DNA of 64,000 nucleotides from Paenimyroides aestuarii (GTDB lineage Bacteria; Bacteroidota; Bacteroidia; Flavobacteriales; Flavobacteriaceae), in the NCBI RefSeq assembly GCF_024628805.1, contig NZ_CP102382.1, positions 1,612,001 through 1,676,000 of the forward strand, in the 5' to 3' direction. Shown one piece after another: positions 34,685-44,390 of the stretch (its first letter is position 1; each line of letters starts with the position of its first letter). A program made the position numbers and the translations under genes. The notes beneath the pieces are model-generated. The model saw only the letters and a list, made by a program, of their open reading frames with translations. It ran no database searches and had not been told where the DNA came from.

Positions 34685-35074
34685 ATGGCAATTAAGTACA
34701 AATTAATTCAGAAAGGAGAGCCGGGTGTAGTAGGTGGCGGTACAAAGAAATGGTATGCAAATATGGCAACCGATGGCGAGCAAACGGTTGATGACATAGT
34801 GAAAGCTATTGAAAAATTCAGTGCACTCAGCGAAGCCGATATCCGTGGGGTTATCATAGCGCTTGAAAACGTGATACAAGATGCGCTTACAAACAGTAAA
34901 ATTGTCCGTTTAGATAAATTAGGTTCTTTATATCCTTCTTTATCAAGTGAAGGCATCGCAACACCCGAAGAGTTTACTGCTCAGAAGCATATTAAAAACG
35001 TAAAAGCAAACTACCGTCCCGGCAAGCGTATTACCGATGCGTTAAAAGCAGCCACACTGCAACGAGTAAAATAA
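34685..35074 (+). CDS. HU-family DNA-binding protein (HU-like with N-terminal extension)
   Basis: 129 residues. Residues about 24-106 match the HU/IHF fold (YANMATDGEQTVDDIVKAI, ALENVIQDALTNSKIVRLDK, LGSLYPSLSSEG) with the characteristic beta-arm and helical ends; the last part, RPGKRITDALKAA, is basic. Its N-terminal MAIKYKLIQKGEPGVVGGG resembles the extended HU-like proteins of Bacteroidota, which are distinct from canonical 90-residue HU. A role as a nucleoid protein is inferred from the fold. A strong GC-rich terminator follows directly. Confidence 0.82.
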   Translation: MAIKYKLIQKGEPGVVGGGTKKWYANMATDGEQTVDDIVKAIEKFSALSEADIRGVIIALENVIQDALTNSKIVRLDKLGSLYPSLSSEGIATPEEFTAQKHIKNVKANYRPGKRITDALKAATLQRVK

Positions 35075-35103
35075 TTTTTAGAACACCTATGTATTTGTTG
35101 TTT

Positions 35104-35143
35104 AAACCACGCGTGGTTTTAGTTAGTTGCACGCGTGGTTTTA
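35104..35143 (+). terminator. CACGCGTGG hairpin terminator after the HU gene
   Basis: AAACCACGCGTG pairs with CACGCGTGGTTT and the stem is followed by TTATT. AAACCACGCGTGGTTT is also a perfect palindrome by itself. A third, related arm (CACACGTGGTTTTTTT) lies about 35175. Confidence 0.65.
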
Positions 35144-35545
35144 TTCAAAAGCACCTTAGGTTTGGTCTAAAAGCACACGTGGTTTTTTTGAAAATTAAAT
35201 CATCGATACACTTTCCTATTTACCCTTTGAAGAGGGTGGAGGGGGATGTAAAAAACCGATGCTTCGACGAGCTCAGCAACAAAATCATCAATTCAACAAA
35301 TAAACCATAAAACCAAAATAAAATTAAATTAAACATACAGTTTGTTGCTCCGTAGGAGTCTAAAACAAGCTTACAGCATAACAAACAAACAATAAACATT
35401 TTAAACCAACCAAACCGAATAACCATACAGTTTGTCATCCCGAGGCAACGAGGGATCTCAGCAAAACCAAATAAAACACACAGTTTGTCACTCTGTAGGA
35501 GTATCTAAACAATTCAACAAATCAACAAATCAACAACATACAACT
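35144..35545. repeat. repeat-dense leader region before T9SS paralog 1
   Basis: No gene. It holds successive copies of the GTCATCCCGAGGCAACGAGGG / GTCACTCCGWAGGAGTCT family at about 35434-35460, 35487-35506 and 35574-35592 (the last already inside the gene), and a degenerate one at about 35339. Between them are CAAA/AACA-rich spacers. A GATGCTTCGACGAGCTCAGC stretch (35250s) resembles other dispersed elements. The same units recur after the gene. Confidence 0.6.
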
Positions 35546-35935
35546 ATGAAAAATAAACTACACACAACAGTTTGTCACTCCGAAGGAGTCTCAAAAAGCA
35601 AAGAGTCACCAACTATTTTCTATGTTCTATATGCTATTCTCTTAATACTATGCTCCCTCCCAGTCACCGCCCAACCCTACCAATGGCAATGGGCAATCAA
35701 AGGAGGCAGTAGCGGCGCAGGCGTGTCTAGTGGGGGGTGGCACATTTATGCAGAGCAAATTTATGATATTGCAATAGACAACAACAACAATTACTATTTT
35801 GTTGCCAGCATAGCCGGTAGCAACCCACAACTAAACGGGCAATCGGTAATAGTATATAACAACATCGCTACCAACAACGATATCTTTTTATTTTCAACCA
35901 CCTGCGATGGACAAGTGCGCTGGAATCAGGCAATT

Positions 35936-35944
35936 GGGGGGGGG
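35936..35944 (+). repeat. poly-G tract, 9 G, predicted OFF
   Basis: Nine consecutive G inside a coding frame in an AT-rich genome. With n = 3k+1 (for example 10) the reading frame is restored to the downstream part of the gene; the observed nine terminate it after 11 more codons (QLLIELLK). Poly-G tracts slip during replication in many bacteria and switch surface proteins on and off. Confidence 0.75.
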
Positions 35945-36212
35945 CAGCTTTTGATAGAGCTTTTAAAATAGCATTAGACAGTAACAATAATATATATGTA
36001 GGGGCAAGTGTAATGCATGGTTCTGTTAATTATCCGGTACATTTCAGCACTACCGAAGCCCTACCCGGACCCCCTGCTACACCCACTACCGTAAGTGATT
36101 ATTATAAAACCACGTTTTTGGTAAAATACAATACCAACGGGCAGTTTATATGGAAACGTGCGTTGCAGGGAGATGTATCAGATGTAACAGATGATTCATC
36201 AATAAGCGATAT

Positions 36213-37528
36213 CACTAGTGTCCCATTAAAATTGTGACGTATTAAAAATTAAACAAACTTGGCTCATTAAGCCTATTTCGTTCATTGTCATTTTGAAATT
36301 TAGTTTTATCAAAAAGGTCTCTAAGTTTTGTTTTGTCGGTTAATGATATACTCAGTATTTGCAAAATTTCATATGTGGTTCTATCAAGTTGCATATCTTT
36401 TTGGACGATTGCAACCAAACAATAAGTACATATTGCGACATAGAGTTGTATGCGAACTGCATTTTCAGTAGTTCCCCAAAACTTTTTAATTCTAAGATGT
36501 TGTTTTAACCATTTAAAAAAGAGCTCGACTTGCCAGCGATTTCTATAAAGTTCTGCAACTTGAAGCGCAGAAATTTGCATAGCATTGGTTAAGAAAACAA
36601 ATTCTCGATTTTGTTGCTCATCCCAATATTTGACCAATCGTAAGTGTTTAGGATAGTATTGTTTGGGATAAAATCCTGTCAATTCAATTGTTGCATCTGA
36701 AAGTATGTTTTTAGGCAATCTACGCTTCCATTTAATAGACTTATATTGAAGATTCTTCTTTGTTCTGATAACGAAGAAGGCTCCGATCTGATGAATTTTA
36801 TACAACATCTTGAAGTTGTTATAAGCGCGGTCAAAGACGTAATACGATTCTGATTCATACGGTATTTCGTTCATTGCTTTAGAGTCATGTTCAGAAGCTG
36901 TGGTGATATGGAAAAATGTTGGAATCTGTGTTTCCACATCGTATAATGTATGCACTTTTATCCCTCCTTTTTTCTTTCGGAACTTTGCCCACCAGAATAC
37001 AGAAAGACATAAGTCAATCGTGGTTGAATCAAAAGCATAAACATTCCCTCCGAGTTTGAAGATTTCAGAAATACGTTTCGCTCTGGCTTGGCTTACCAAA
37101 TAATAGGCATACTCTTCGAAAATGCGGTAGTCTCTATCTTGATTAGCTCTTGCCAAAGAAGATCTTGAAACGTTTTTACCCATTCCTAAATGATAACATT
37201 TTGAGTGATGAGCATCAAGAGCGTTTATTAAATCTCTCAAACTTTCGCGATTCGACAATTGCCCAAACATCAAAGCAAGTAACTGATTCCAGCAAGTGAA
37301 ATGTTTTACGTATTTGTCTCCATTATATTTGGCAACAATACGATTAAATTTACTTCGATTGAAAAACGAAACAAGTTGAGCAAAAACGTATTTATCTTGA
37401 AACATATGCTATTGGATTATCTAAATCCAAAACTATAAATTCAAGTCCGTTCGCTAGTAAAACCGATGCAATTAACTAAATTTCAAATATTTCTAAGAAC
37501 AATTCCAAATTTTAATGGGACAGTAATG
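36213..37528 (-). mobile_element. IS4-family insertion sequence inside T9SS paralog 1
   Basis: A 1316-bp element. Terminal inverted repeats contain TGTCCCATTAAAATT at both ends, preceded by related CACTAG/CATTAC hexamers. Flanking direct repeats AAGCGATAT (36204-36212 and 37529-37537) form a 9-bp target duplication. Removing the element plus one copy restores the host reading frame exactly, which proves that the insertion was into an intact gene (apart from the G tract). Confidence 0.92.
36242..37405 (-). CDS. IS4-family transposase (DUF4372 + DDE)
   Basis: 387 residues, full length. The N-terminal DUF4372-like part reads YVFAQLVSFFNRSKFNRIVA and RESLRDLINALDAHHSKC; the DDE core shows Asp in GGNVYAFDSTTIDLC, Asp in SYYVFDRAYNNFKMLY, and Glu in YRNRWQVELFFKWLKQHLRI, the YREK-like motif of IS4 transposases. 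The C-terminal part LYVAICTYCLVAIVQKDMQ fits. Encoded opposite to the interrupted gene. The frame is intact, so the element may still be mobile. Confidence 0.93.
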   Translation of the reverse strand: MFQDKYVFAQLVSFFNRSKFNRIVAKYNGDKYVKHFTCWNQLLALMFGQLSNRESLRDLINALDAHHSKCYHLGMGKNVSRSSLARANQDRDYRIFEEYAYYLVSQARAKRISEIFKLGGNVYAFDSTTIDLCLSVFWWAKFRKKKGGIKVHTLYDVETQIPTFFHITTASEHDSKAMNEIPYESESYYVFDRAYNNFKMLYKIHQIGAFFVIRTKKNLQYKSIKWKRRLPKNILSDATIELTGFYPKQYYPKHLRLVKYWDEQQNREFVFLTNAMQISALQVAELYRNRWQVELFFKWLKQHLRIKKFWGTTENAVRIQLYVAICTYCLVAIVQKDMQLDRTTYEILQILSISLTDKTKLRDLFDKTKFQNDNERNRLNEPSLFNF

Positions 37529-38792
37529 AAGCGATATATTAATAGACAGTAACGATAACATCCATTTTATAGCAGGGTTTTTATACGGTTCGCATTTAAA
37601 CAACACCGTAACGGTACCCTCGCAATATAATGCACTAGACAAGTTAAAATATTATTTGGTGCGTTACAACAGCAGCGGGCAATTGCTGGGCAGTATGGCA
37701 TTGCCTTTTGATTATGGTTCTCAATTGGTAGATTCTTATACTAGCTTTAGGTTAGACGAAAATAATAATCGCTATTACATGGCAGGCTTTCGTTCAGAAG
37801 GTGGTTTCAATACCCCTTTTCCATTAAGTTATGGTGGTACAGCATTTACCAAAAATGCCTATATATTAGCAATAGACGCAGGTAACGGCAATGAAATCTG
37901 GCGTCGGGAAATCGATGGTTCTTTAGACGGTAACAGTATAAATGATTTGGTATTAGATAACGCCAACGGCGATATTTATATAGGCGGTAAAATAAACAGA
38001 AAAAGCGGCACAGATATTAAGATAATCAATTCTAAAAATCCAACTCTAAACCCGTATGCTTTTAGTCTTTCAGTAAACGGCAACATGCCTTTTATTGCCA
38101 AGTTAAACAGCAGCGGTACGGTGCAATGGGCACGCACACCCAGCGGTTATAACTTACCCACAGCAGACACCAGACAATACTACGGTTATGGCTTGGCACT
38201 GCGTAATAATGCCAACGAAGTGGCTTTTGCCACTATGGGCAGTAATACCATTTGGGATGGTTTTAGCATCAACCGCCCACAAGGTCATGAAAGTGATCCT
38301 ATGTTAATGCGTTTTAACAAACAAACCGGTGCAGTAATTGGTATGCACGATATTCAAGGCAGCGCAGGTAAAAACCACCTGCTCACAGCCGTAGCAGTAG
38401 ATAACGATGGCAACTATGTGGTAGGCGGTGGCTACCAAGGCAGTTTATTTACAAGTGGCGGAACAGTAAGTGCGTTAGGCAGCATTGGCTATTACGATTT
38501 CTTTGTAGCAAAGCTTGGTGCAAGTACCTGCGGTACAGCAGTAAGCACCGACAAGTTCCATAAACTCAACGTAAACGTATACCCCAACCCAACTACCGAT
38601 ATTGTAAACATAGAAACCCAAGAAACGCTGCAAAACTATGAGGTGTACAACGTATTGGGTCAACAAATACAACAAAGCAACTTTAATAGTAACAATCAAA
38701 TCAACTTGCATGGTGCCACAGCCGGCACGTATTTTATAAAAATCACCACCACCCAAGGCAGCACCGCTACGGTAAAAGTGGTTAAGAAGTAG

Positions 38793-39145
38793 GTTTTTTG
38801 AAGTTGTATGTTCTATGTTGTATGTGTTATGTTGTATAGTGTATAATGTATAACGTATAAATGCTATTTTTATAACCTCCCAACACTCCCCCTTTGAAGG
38901 GGATTAAGGGGGATGTAAAAAAACAAATAACCATACACCGTTTGTCATCCCGAGGTAACGAGGGATCTCAACAACCCAAATAAAATAAAATATACAGTTT
39001 GTCACTCCGTAGGAGTCTCTGAACAATTCAACAATTCAACAACATACCTAACTATGAAAAATAAACTACAACAACATAAAGTTTGTCACTCCGTAGGAGT
39101 CTCTAAACAATTCAACAAATCATCAATTCAACAACATACCTAACT
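38793..39145. repeat. intergenic repeat cluster between the twin T9SS genes
   Basis: 353 bp without a gene. It contains a GTTGTATGTTCTATG-type low-complexity tail (38807-38870), a CTCCCCCTTTGAAGGGG/GATTAAGGGGG element (38880-38925), and repeats at 38944-38970, 39001-39020 and 39085-39104. It also holds an aborted copy of the gene's own leader (ATG at 39054, MKNKLQQHKVCHS and then out of frame), one tandem period (92 bp) before the real start at 39146. Confidence 0.65.
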
Positions 39146-41067
39146 ATGAATAATAAATTACAACAACATAAAGTTTGTCACTCCGAAGGAGTCTCAAAAA
39201 GCAAAGAATTTCCTACTCTTTTCTATGTTCTATGCTCCATTGTCTATTCTCTCTTCTCTATATCAGCTACAGCTCAAAACTACAATTGGCAATGGGCTGT
39301 GAATGGCGGCGGCAGTTTAGGTGAAAGCGGTTGGTACTACCAGGTAGAACAGATATTTGACATACAAGTAGGAACCGATGATAATTACTACTTTGTAGCC
39401 AAAATAAAAAACGGCACGCCGCAATTAGGCGGTCAGCCGGTAACGGTTTATGGCAACCAAATGGGCGGTAACGATATTTTTATTTTCTCCACTACCTGCG
39501 ACGGACAAGTACGCTGGAGCCAGGCAATTGGGGGGGGGGGTTATCTGATGCAGCCTATAACATAGCCTTAGACAGTAATAACAATGTATATGTGGGGGCG
39601 AATGTAGTACCCCCTGGCGGTACGTATCCTGTCCATTTCAGTCCTACAGAAACAATGCCCACACAACCCAATCCAATAAATTCGCCAAGTGATTATTACA
39701 AAAGAAGTTTTTTAGTAAAATACAATAACAATGGACAGTTTGTTTGGAAAAGAGCCATGCAAGGTATTACTGATGATATTTTGGATAGGTCTGAGATTTT
39801 AAAGATATTGATAGATAGTAATGATGTTATCCACTTTATTGTTGGGTTTACAGGTGGTACACATTTAGACAATAATGTAACAGTACCCAGCACAATAACT
39901 GCTTTTCAATATTATTTAACAAAGTATGATGCATCAGGTAATTACGTAAGCAGTATGATGTTACCGATAGTGGATGGTACCGGTTTTGTAGGTTCAAGCT
40001 ATACTTTTAGATACGACGAGCCCCGCAACCGCTATCTTATAGGTGGCTTTCGTTCAAGGGTAAATGCCAATGAAGACATTCCATTAACGTACGATGGCAC
40101 CGCGTTTACAGAAAATGCCTATATATTAGCCATAAATGCGACCAACGGCAACGAACTATGGCGCAGAGAAATGGAATCTAGTGAACCAGTTTTCCAAGAT
40201 AATCGCATCTACGATTTGGTAGTTGACAATGCTAACGGTGATATTTATATAAGCGGTAAACTTGTTGCAACAGGTCAAGCAGGTGAATATATTAGAATAA
40301 AAGATCCAAAAAACTCGTCTGCAACACCCTATACATTTAATATTTCTGTTTGGGGCAACATGCCATTTATTGCTAAATTAAACAGCAACGGGATCACTCA
40401 ATGGGCACGTACCCCTACTGGATACCACAATAGTACAGCCCAGACAGGAGATTATTGGGGTTTTGGTATGGCATTGCGAAATAATGCCCAAGAAGTGGCT
40501 TTTGCTACTATGGGAGGTAATACCATTTGGGACGGCTTTAGCATCAACCGCCCGCAAGGCCACCAAAGTGACCCGTTATTAATGCGTTTTAACAAACAAA
40601 CCGGTGCGGTAGTAGGCATGCACGATATTCAGGGAAGTACAGGTAACAACCACATGCTTACAGCTGTAGCTGTAGATAACGATGGTAATTATGTGGTAGG
40701 TGGGTGCTATCAAGGTAATTTGTTTACGGGCGGCGGTAGTGTTGGTTTATTAGGCGCTATTGGTAAATACGATTTTTTTGTAGCAAAGCTTGGTGCAAGT
40801 ACCTGCGGTACAGCAGTAAGCACAGAAAAATTTAACAAACTAAATGTTAAAGTGTACCCCAACCCAACCACTGATCTAGTAAACATAGAAACGCAAGAAA
40901 CCCTGTACAACTATGAGGTGTACAATGTATTGGGGCAGCAAATACAACAAGGCATTTTTAACGGCAACAACCAAATCAACCTGCATGGTGCCACAGCCGG
41001 AACGTATTTTATAAAAATCACCACCACCCAAGGCAGCACCGCCACGGTAAAAGTGGTTAAGAAGTAG
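39146..41067 (+). CDS. T9SS-exported protein paralog 2, poly-G OFF
   Basis: Start ATG 39146 (MNNKLQQHKVCHSEGVSKSK, then signal FYVLCSIVYSLFSISATAQ). It is closed by a stop at 39565 because the run of 11 G (39530-39540) leaves the frame one base short of 3n; with 12 (or 9) the frame continues through SDAAYNIALDSNNNVYVGAN to the stop at 41067. The rest (from 39592) is colinear with paralog 1 (for example GNTIWDGFSINRPQGHQSDP, DNDGNYVVGG), ending in the type A sorting domain with YPNPTTDLVNIE. Corrected length 640 aa, the same as paralog 1. Predicted surface or secreted protein exported by the type IX system; beta-propeller-like. Confidence 0.82.
39530..39540 (+). repeat. poly-G tract, 11 G, predicted OFF
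   Basis: Eleven G at the same codon position as the tract in paralog 1. A multiple of three restores the frame (12 or 9). Observed eleven gives GGGGYLMQPIT and stop. Tract length variation is expected between cells or isolates. Confidence 0.78.
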
Positions 41068-41941
41068 GTTTTTTGAAGTTGTATGTTCTATGTTGTATGT
41101 TCTATGTTGTATGTGTTATGTGTTATGTTGTATAGTGTATAATGTAAATTGCATAATGTAAATTGTATAATGTAAATTGTATAATGTATGACGTATAATA
41201 TATAACTTATAAATGCTATTTTTATAACCTCCCAACACTCCCCCTTTGAAGGGGGATTAAGGGGGATGTAAAAACCAAATAACCATACAGTTTGTCATCC
41301 CGAGGCAACGAGGGATCTCATCAAACAAAATATATGTACAATTTGTCACTCCGAAGGAGTCTAAAGGATGCTTACAGCATGACAAACAAACAACATTTTA
41401 AACCAACCAAAACCAAATAACCATACAGTTTGTCATCCCGAGGCAACGAGGGATCTCAACAAAACTATATACAAGTGGAATAATGAATGAAAAACACAAA
41501 TAGCCTAAATACAGCGGTATGCACTTTCAATCGAACGTTGAAACACAGCATGAAGCGTAAACGCATCGGCGAGCGCAGCGATGGTTTCGATGTGTTAGCT
41601 TCACAAGTGAATTTCAACCGATTAAAAATGCACCGCAATTAAAACACTTTGCTTCTTTGGTGTTTCAAAGAAGAGAATAGCGTAAATTTATCGAATCACC
41701 AATTCAACAACATACATAACTATGAAAAATAAACTACACACAACAGTTTGTCACTCCGAAGGAGTCTAAAAGGATGCTTACAGCATGACAAACAAACAAC
41801 ATTTTAAACCAACCAAAACCAAATAACCATACACTTTGTCATCCCGAGGTAACGAGAGATCTCAACAAAACTATAAACAAATCAACGATTCATAAAATTA
41901 CCAAATCACCAAATCAACCCCCGCCAAACAATTATTAAATC
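41068..41941. repeat. 918-bp gene-free, repeat-dense tail of the T9SS locus
   Basis: No supported gene. From left: the same GTTGTATGTTCTATG-type tail as after paralog 1 (41077-41215), the CTCCCCCTTTGAAGGGGG element, repeats at about 41294-41320, 41345-41362, 41432-41458, 41750-41767 and 41838-41864, and a third vestigial leader (ATG at 41721, MKNKLHTTVCHSEGV then stop). A GC-richer block at about 41505-41680 (TTTCAATCGAACGTTGAAAC, CGGCGAGCGCAGCGATGG) is different from the other units. The last 45 bp hold the promoter of the ABC operon (a TATCTTGC box near 41956). Confidence 0.6.
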
Positions 41942-41985
41942 CGTAGAAAAATCACTATCTTGCATACCGTTTAAGATACAAGCAA

Positions 41986-42615
41986 ATGATTACAACCCAT
42001 AATCTCATTTTTTCCTATTCGGATACACAAAAATTTCATTTTCCTGATATCAATTGTCCCAACGGACAAACCTTGTTAATTACAGGAAATTCAGGTACCG
42101 GAAAAACCACGCTACTGCATTTGTTGGGTGGATTGCTAAAGCCTTCCGAAGGATCAATCCAAATAAATAATCAAGATGTTTTAAGTTTGAGTGCCGCTCA
42201 ACTAGATGCTTTTCGGGGCGCATCGATAGGCATGATTCTTCAAAAATCATTTTTCATTGAAGCTCTTTCAGTATTAGATAATGTGGTTCTTGCATCGTGG
42301 ATTGCAAACAAAGAAAAAAATAAAGAAAAAGCCTTAAGTATTTTAGATAATTTAGGGTTAAAAGACCACGTGCACAAGTTGCCAAGCCAGTTAAGTATTG
42401 GTCAGCAACAGCGGGTAAACATAGCCCGGGCTTTGATTAATAATCCGTCGGTTATTTTGGCTGATGAACCCACATCGAGTTTAGATGACGAAAACGCCTT
42501 AATTGTAGCACGTTTGTTGAGTAACTTGGCAGAAAGCTATCAATCATCATTGATTATTGTAACCCACGACCAACGTTTAAAAACTTTGTTTAACCACCAA
42601 ATCATTTTGTCATGA
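41986..42615 (+). CDS. ABC transporter ATP-binding protein (LolD/MacB-like)
   Basis: 209 residues. Walker A GNSGTGKTT at 34-42, signature LSIGQQQR near 135, Walker B VILADEPTSSLDD near 155 and the switch His in IIVTHD. The class is that of MacB/LolD ATPases, which power envelope complexes rather than classic import. The permease gene begins 4 bp before the stop (ATGA overlap). Together with the His-rich permease and the two CxxC proteins the operon resembles the Zur-regulated ZrgBC-type systems described in Vibrio; that link is inferred. Confidence 0.88.
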   Translation: MITTHNLIFSYSDTQKFHFPDINCPNGQTLLITGNSGTGKTTLLHLLGGLLKPSEGSIQINNQDVLSLSAAQLDAFRGASIGMILQKSFFIEALSVLDNVVLASWIANKEKNKEKALSILDNLGLKDHVHKLPSQLSIGQQQRVNIARALINNPSVILADEPTSSLDDENALIVARLLSNLAESYQSSLIIVTHDQRLKTLFNHQIILS

Positions 42616-43883
42616 TCAGTAAAATCGCATGGAAAAACACGTGGTTTAAACCGCTCAACACTTTTTTAAGTATTATTTTGCTTACTGCTTCGGTTTCTAT
42701 CATATCCATTCTTATCCTTTTACAAAAGCAATTCGAAGAAAAATTTTCCTCGTCAATGGACAATATCGATTTGGTTTTAGGAGCAAAAGGAAGTCCGTTG
42801 CAATTGATTCTGTCATCGGTCTATCAAATGGATGCACCTCCGGGGAACATTTCCTATACCGAAGCCGAAGCGTGGATGAACAAACCAATGGTAGAAAGCG
42901 CTGTTCCATTGGCGTATGGTGATAATTATTTAGGATATAAAATTGTAGGAACCACTGATAATTATATAAAACATTTTAGTTTGCAAATGCAAGAAGGAAA
43001 ACTGTTTGCGAATGATTACGAAGTAGTTATCGGAGCTACAATTGCAGCAAAAACCAATTTAAAGATAGGAAGTACATTTTTTGGAACGCATGGCGATGCC
43101 CAAGAAGGTGAAGTGCATGACCATCATGCCTATAAAGTGGTTGGAATATTAGCGGCATCGGGCAAAGTAGCCGATAATTTAATTCTTTCAAATATAGAAT
43201 CGGTTTGGGGAATGCACGACCACGACCATGAACACGAGCCGCAAGCAAGTGAACCCCATGTTCATGTCGAAGGAGAAGAGCATCACCACCACGAAGACGA
43301 GGCACATCATCACGAAGAAATAAATCCACACGAAGGAAAAGAAATCACCGCAGTACTTTTAAAATTGCGCAATAATATGGCAAAAATGACTTGGCCCAGA
43401 ATCATTCCGCAAAACACCGAAATGCAGGCAGCGTCGCCCGCTCTAGAGGTGAACCGCCTTTTTGCTTTGTTTGGCGTGGGTATTTCGGCCTTAAAATATT
43501 TGGCGTATGGCATTATGCTTATATCGGGCATCAGTATTTTTGTAGCATTGTACAACACCTTAAAAGAACGTAAATACGAGTTTGCCTTGTTGCGAATTAC
43601 CGGTGCCACTAAACTGCAATTGTTGTGGTTGGTTTTGTTAGAAAGTATTTTTTTATGCACCATAGGATTTATTCTTGGTATTGTTTTTGGTAGAATTGGT
43701 TTGTATTTCTTGTCCATTTCGTCGCAAGAAGAATTCAAGATGGCATTTAATCCGTTAGAGTTTTTGTGGAAAGAAGAAGGAATGCTATTTGCAGCCACAT
43801 TGGGGGTTGGTATAATAGCAGCCATCATTCCAGCTATAAAAGCGTATTCGTTAAACATTTCAAAAACATTGGCAAATGCTTAA
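42612..43883 (+). CDS. FtsX/MacB-like ABC permease with histidine-rich loop
   Basis: 423 residues. MISKIAWKNTWFKPLNTFLS and the first helix, then a large periplasmic domain (about residues 40-290), then three helices in the C-terminal part (LAYGIMLISGISIFVALYNT, LQLLWLVLLESIFLCTIGFI, LFAATLGVGIIAAIIPAIKA), the FtsX layout. Residues about 201-241 in the periplasmic domain are extremely His/Asp/Glu-rich (HDHDHEHEP, HVHVEGEEHHHH, EAHHHEE), a metal-binding loop typical of zinc or copper systems. It overlaps the ATPase gene by 4 bp and the next gene by 8 bp. Confidence 0.85.
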   Translation: MISKIAWKNTWFKPLNTFLSIILLTASVSIISILILLQKQFEEKFSSSMDNIDLVLGAKGSPLQLILSSVYQMDAPPGNISYTEAEAWMNKPMVESAVPLAYGDNYLGYKIVGTTDNYIKHFSLQMQEGKLFANDYEVVIGATIAAKTNLKIGSTFFGTHGDAQEGEVHDHHAYKVVGILAASGKVADNLILSNIESVWGMHDHDHEHEPQASEPHVHVEGEEHHHHEDEAHHHEEINPHEGKEITAVLLKLRNNMAKMTWPRIIPQNTEMQAASPALEVNRLFALFGVGISALKYLAYGIMLISGISIFVALYNTLKERKYEFALLRITGATKLQLLWLVLLESIFLCTIGFILGIVFGRIGLYFLSISSQEEFKMAFNPLEFLWKEEGMLFAATLGVGIIAAIIPAIKAYSLNISKTLANA

Positions 43884-44340
43884 AAAAGGAATTATAGGAA
43901 TTTATTGCGGATTGGCGCTTTTTTTAATGAGCTTTTCGGTTCAGCAAGGTACTTCTTTTTCGAATACCAACACGCAAAACCAACCCATAGCACTAAACTG
44001 GCAAGTGTTGGGAAATATAAGCAACAGTGTGCGGGTAATGGCGAACTATGGTGCCACGATTAAAGAATCGTTTCATGGAAAGAAAATAACAATCAGCGGC
44101 TATATTATTCCGGTAGATAGCAAATCGTATGTTTTAAGTAAAAATGTATATTCGCACTGCTTTTTTTGTAGTACCAATGCGGGTATCGAAACGGTTATGG
44201 GTATTCAATTTAAAGGCAAAACACCGCGATTAAAAACCGATACGTATGTAACTTTAGAAGGAACATTTTTCTATAACGATACCAATAAAGACGATTGGAC
44301 TTTTAGTGTGCATGAAGCTGTGATTGTCTCGAAAAAGTAA
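43876..44340 (+). CDS. exported DUF3299-like CxxC protein, copy 1
   Basis: 154 residues. MLKKGIIGIYCGLALFLMSFS is a signal/anchor, mature part from about residue 24. Core ISGYIIPVDSKSYVLSKNVY, then SHCFFCSTNAG and VMGIQFKGKTPRLKTDTYVT, then WTFSVHEAVI, the pattern of DUF3299-type proteins that accompany metal-linked ABC genes. The two cysteines (CFFC) could bind a metal or be redox active. It overlaps the permease gene by 8 bp and is followed at 50 bp by a paralog, so a tandem duplication is likely. Confidence 0.7.
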   Translation: MLKKGIIGIYCGLALFLMSFSVQQGTSFSNTNTQNQPIALNWQVLGNISNSVRVMANYGATIKESFHGKKITISGYIIPVDSKSYVLSKNVYSHCFFCSTNAGIETVMGIQFKGKTPRLKTDTYVTLEGTFFYNDTNKDDWTFSVHEAVIVSKK

Positions 44341-44390
44341 ATACAATTGATTAATTTTGTATCATCATTCATAAAAAAAAGAAATAAAAT

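Larger units (their letters stand above)
35546..38792 (+). pseudogene. T9SS-exported protein paralog 1: poly-G frameshift plus IS4 insertion
   Basis: Start ATG 35546 (MKNKLHTTVCHSEGVSKSKE, a repeat-derived N-terminus, then signal IFYVLYAILLILCSLPVTAQ). The frame stops at 35971 because the run of nine G (35936-35944) is one short; with ten G it continues (DRAFKIALDSNNNIYVGASV). The IS4-family element (36213-37528) then interrupts it with a 9-bp duplication. Without IS and duplication the frame resumes at 37538 (ILIDSNDNIHFIAG) and reaches the C-terminal type A sorting domain (YPNPTTDIVNIETQE, GTYFIKITTTQG, VKVVKK). The corrected length is 640 aa, identical to paralog 2. Beta-propeller/NHL-type repeats are likely in the body. 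Confidence 0.85.

Noticed and set aside
35144..41941. CRISPR array
   Set aside because: The repeats are spaced irregularly, differ in type and lie partly in genes; there is no constant repeat-spacer pattern and no cas gene.
43310..43858. 182-codon antisense frame opposite the ABC permease
   Set aside because: Shadow of the permease gene, which has clear FtsX-type features.
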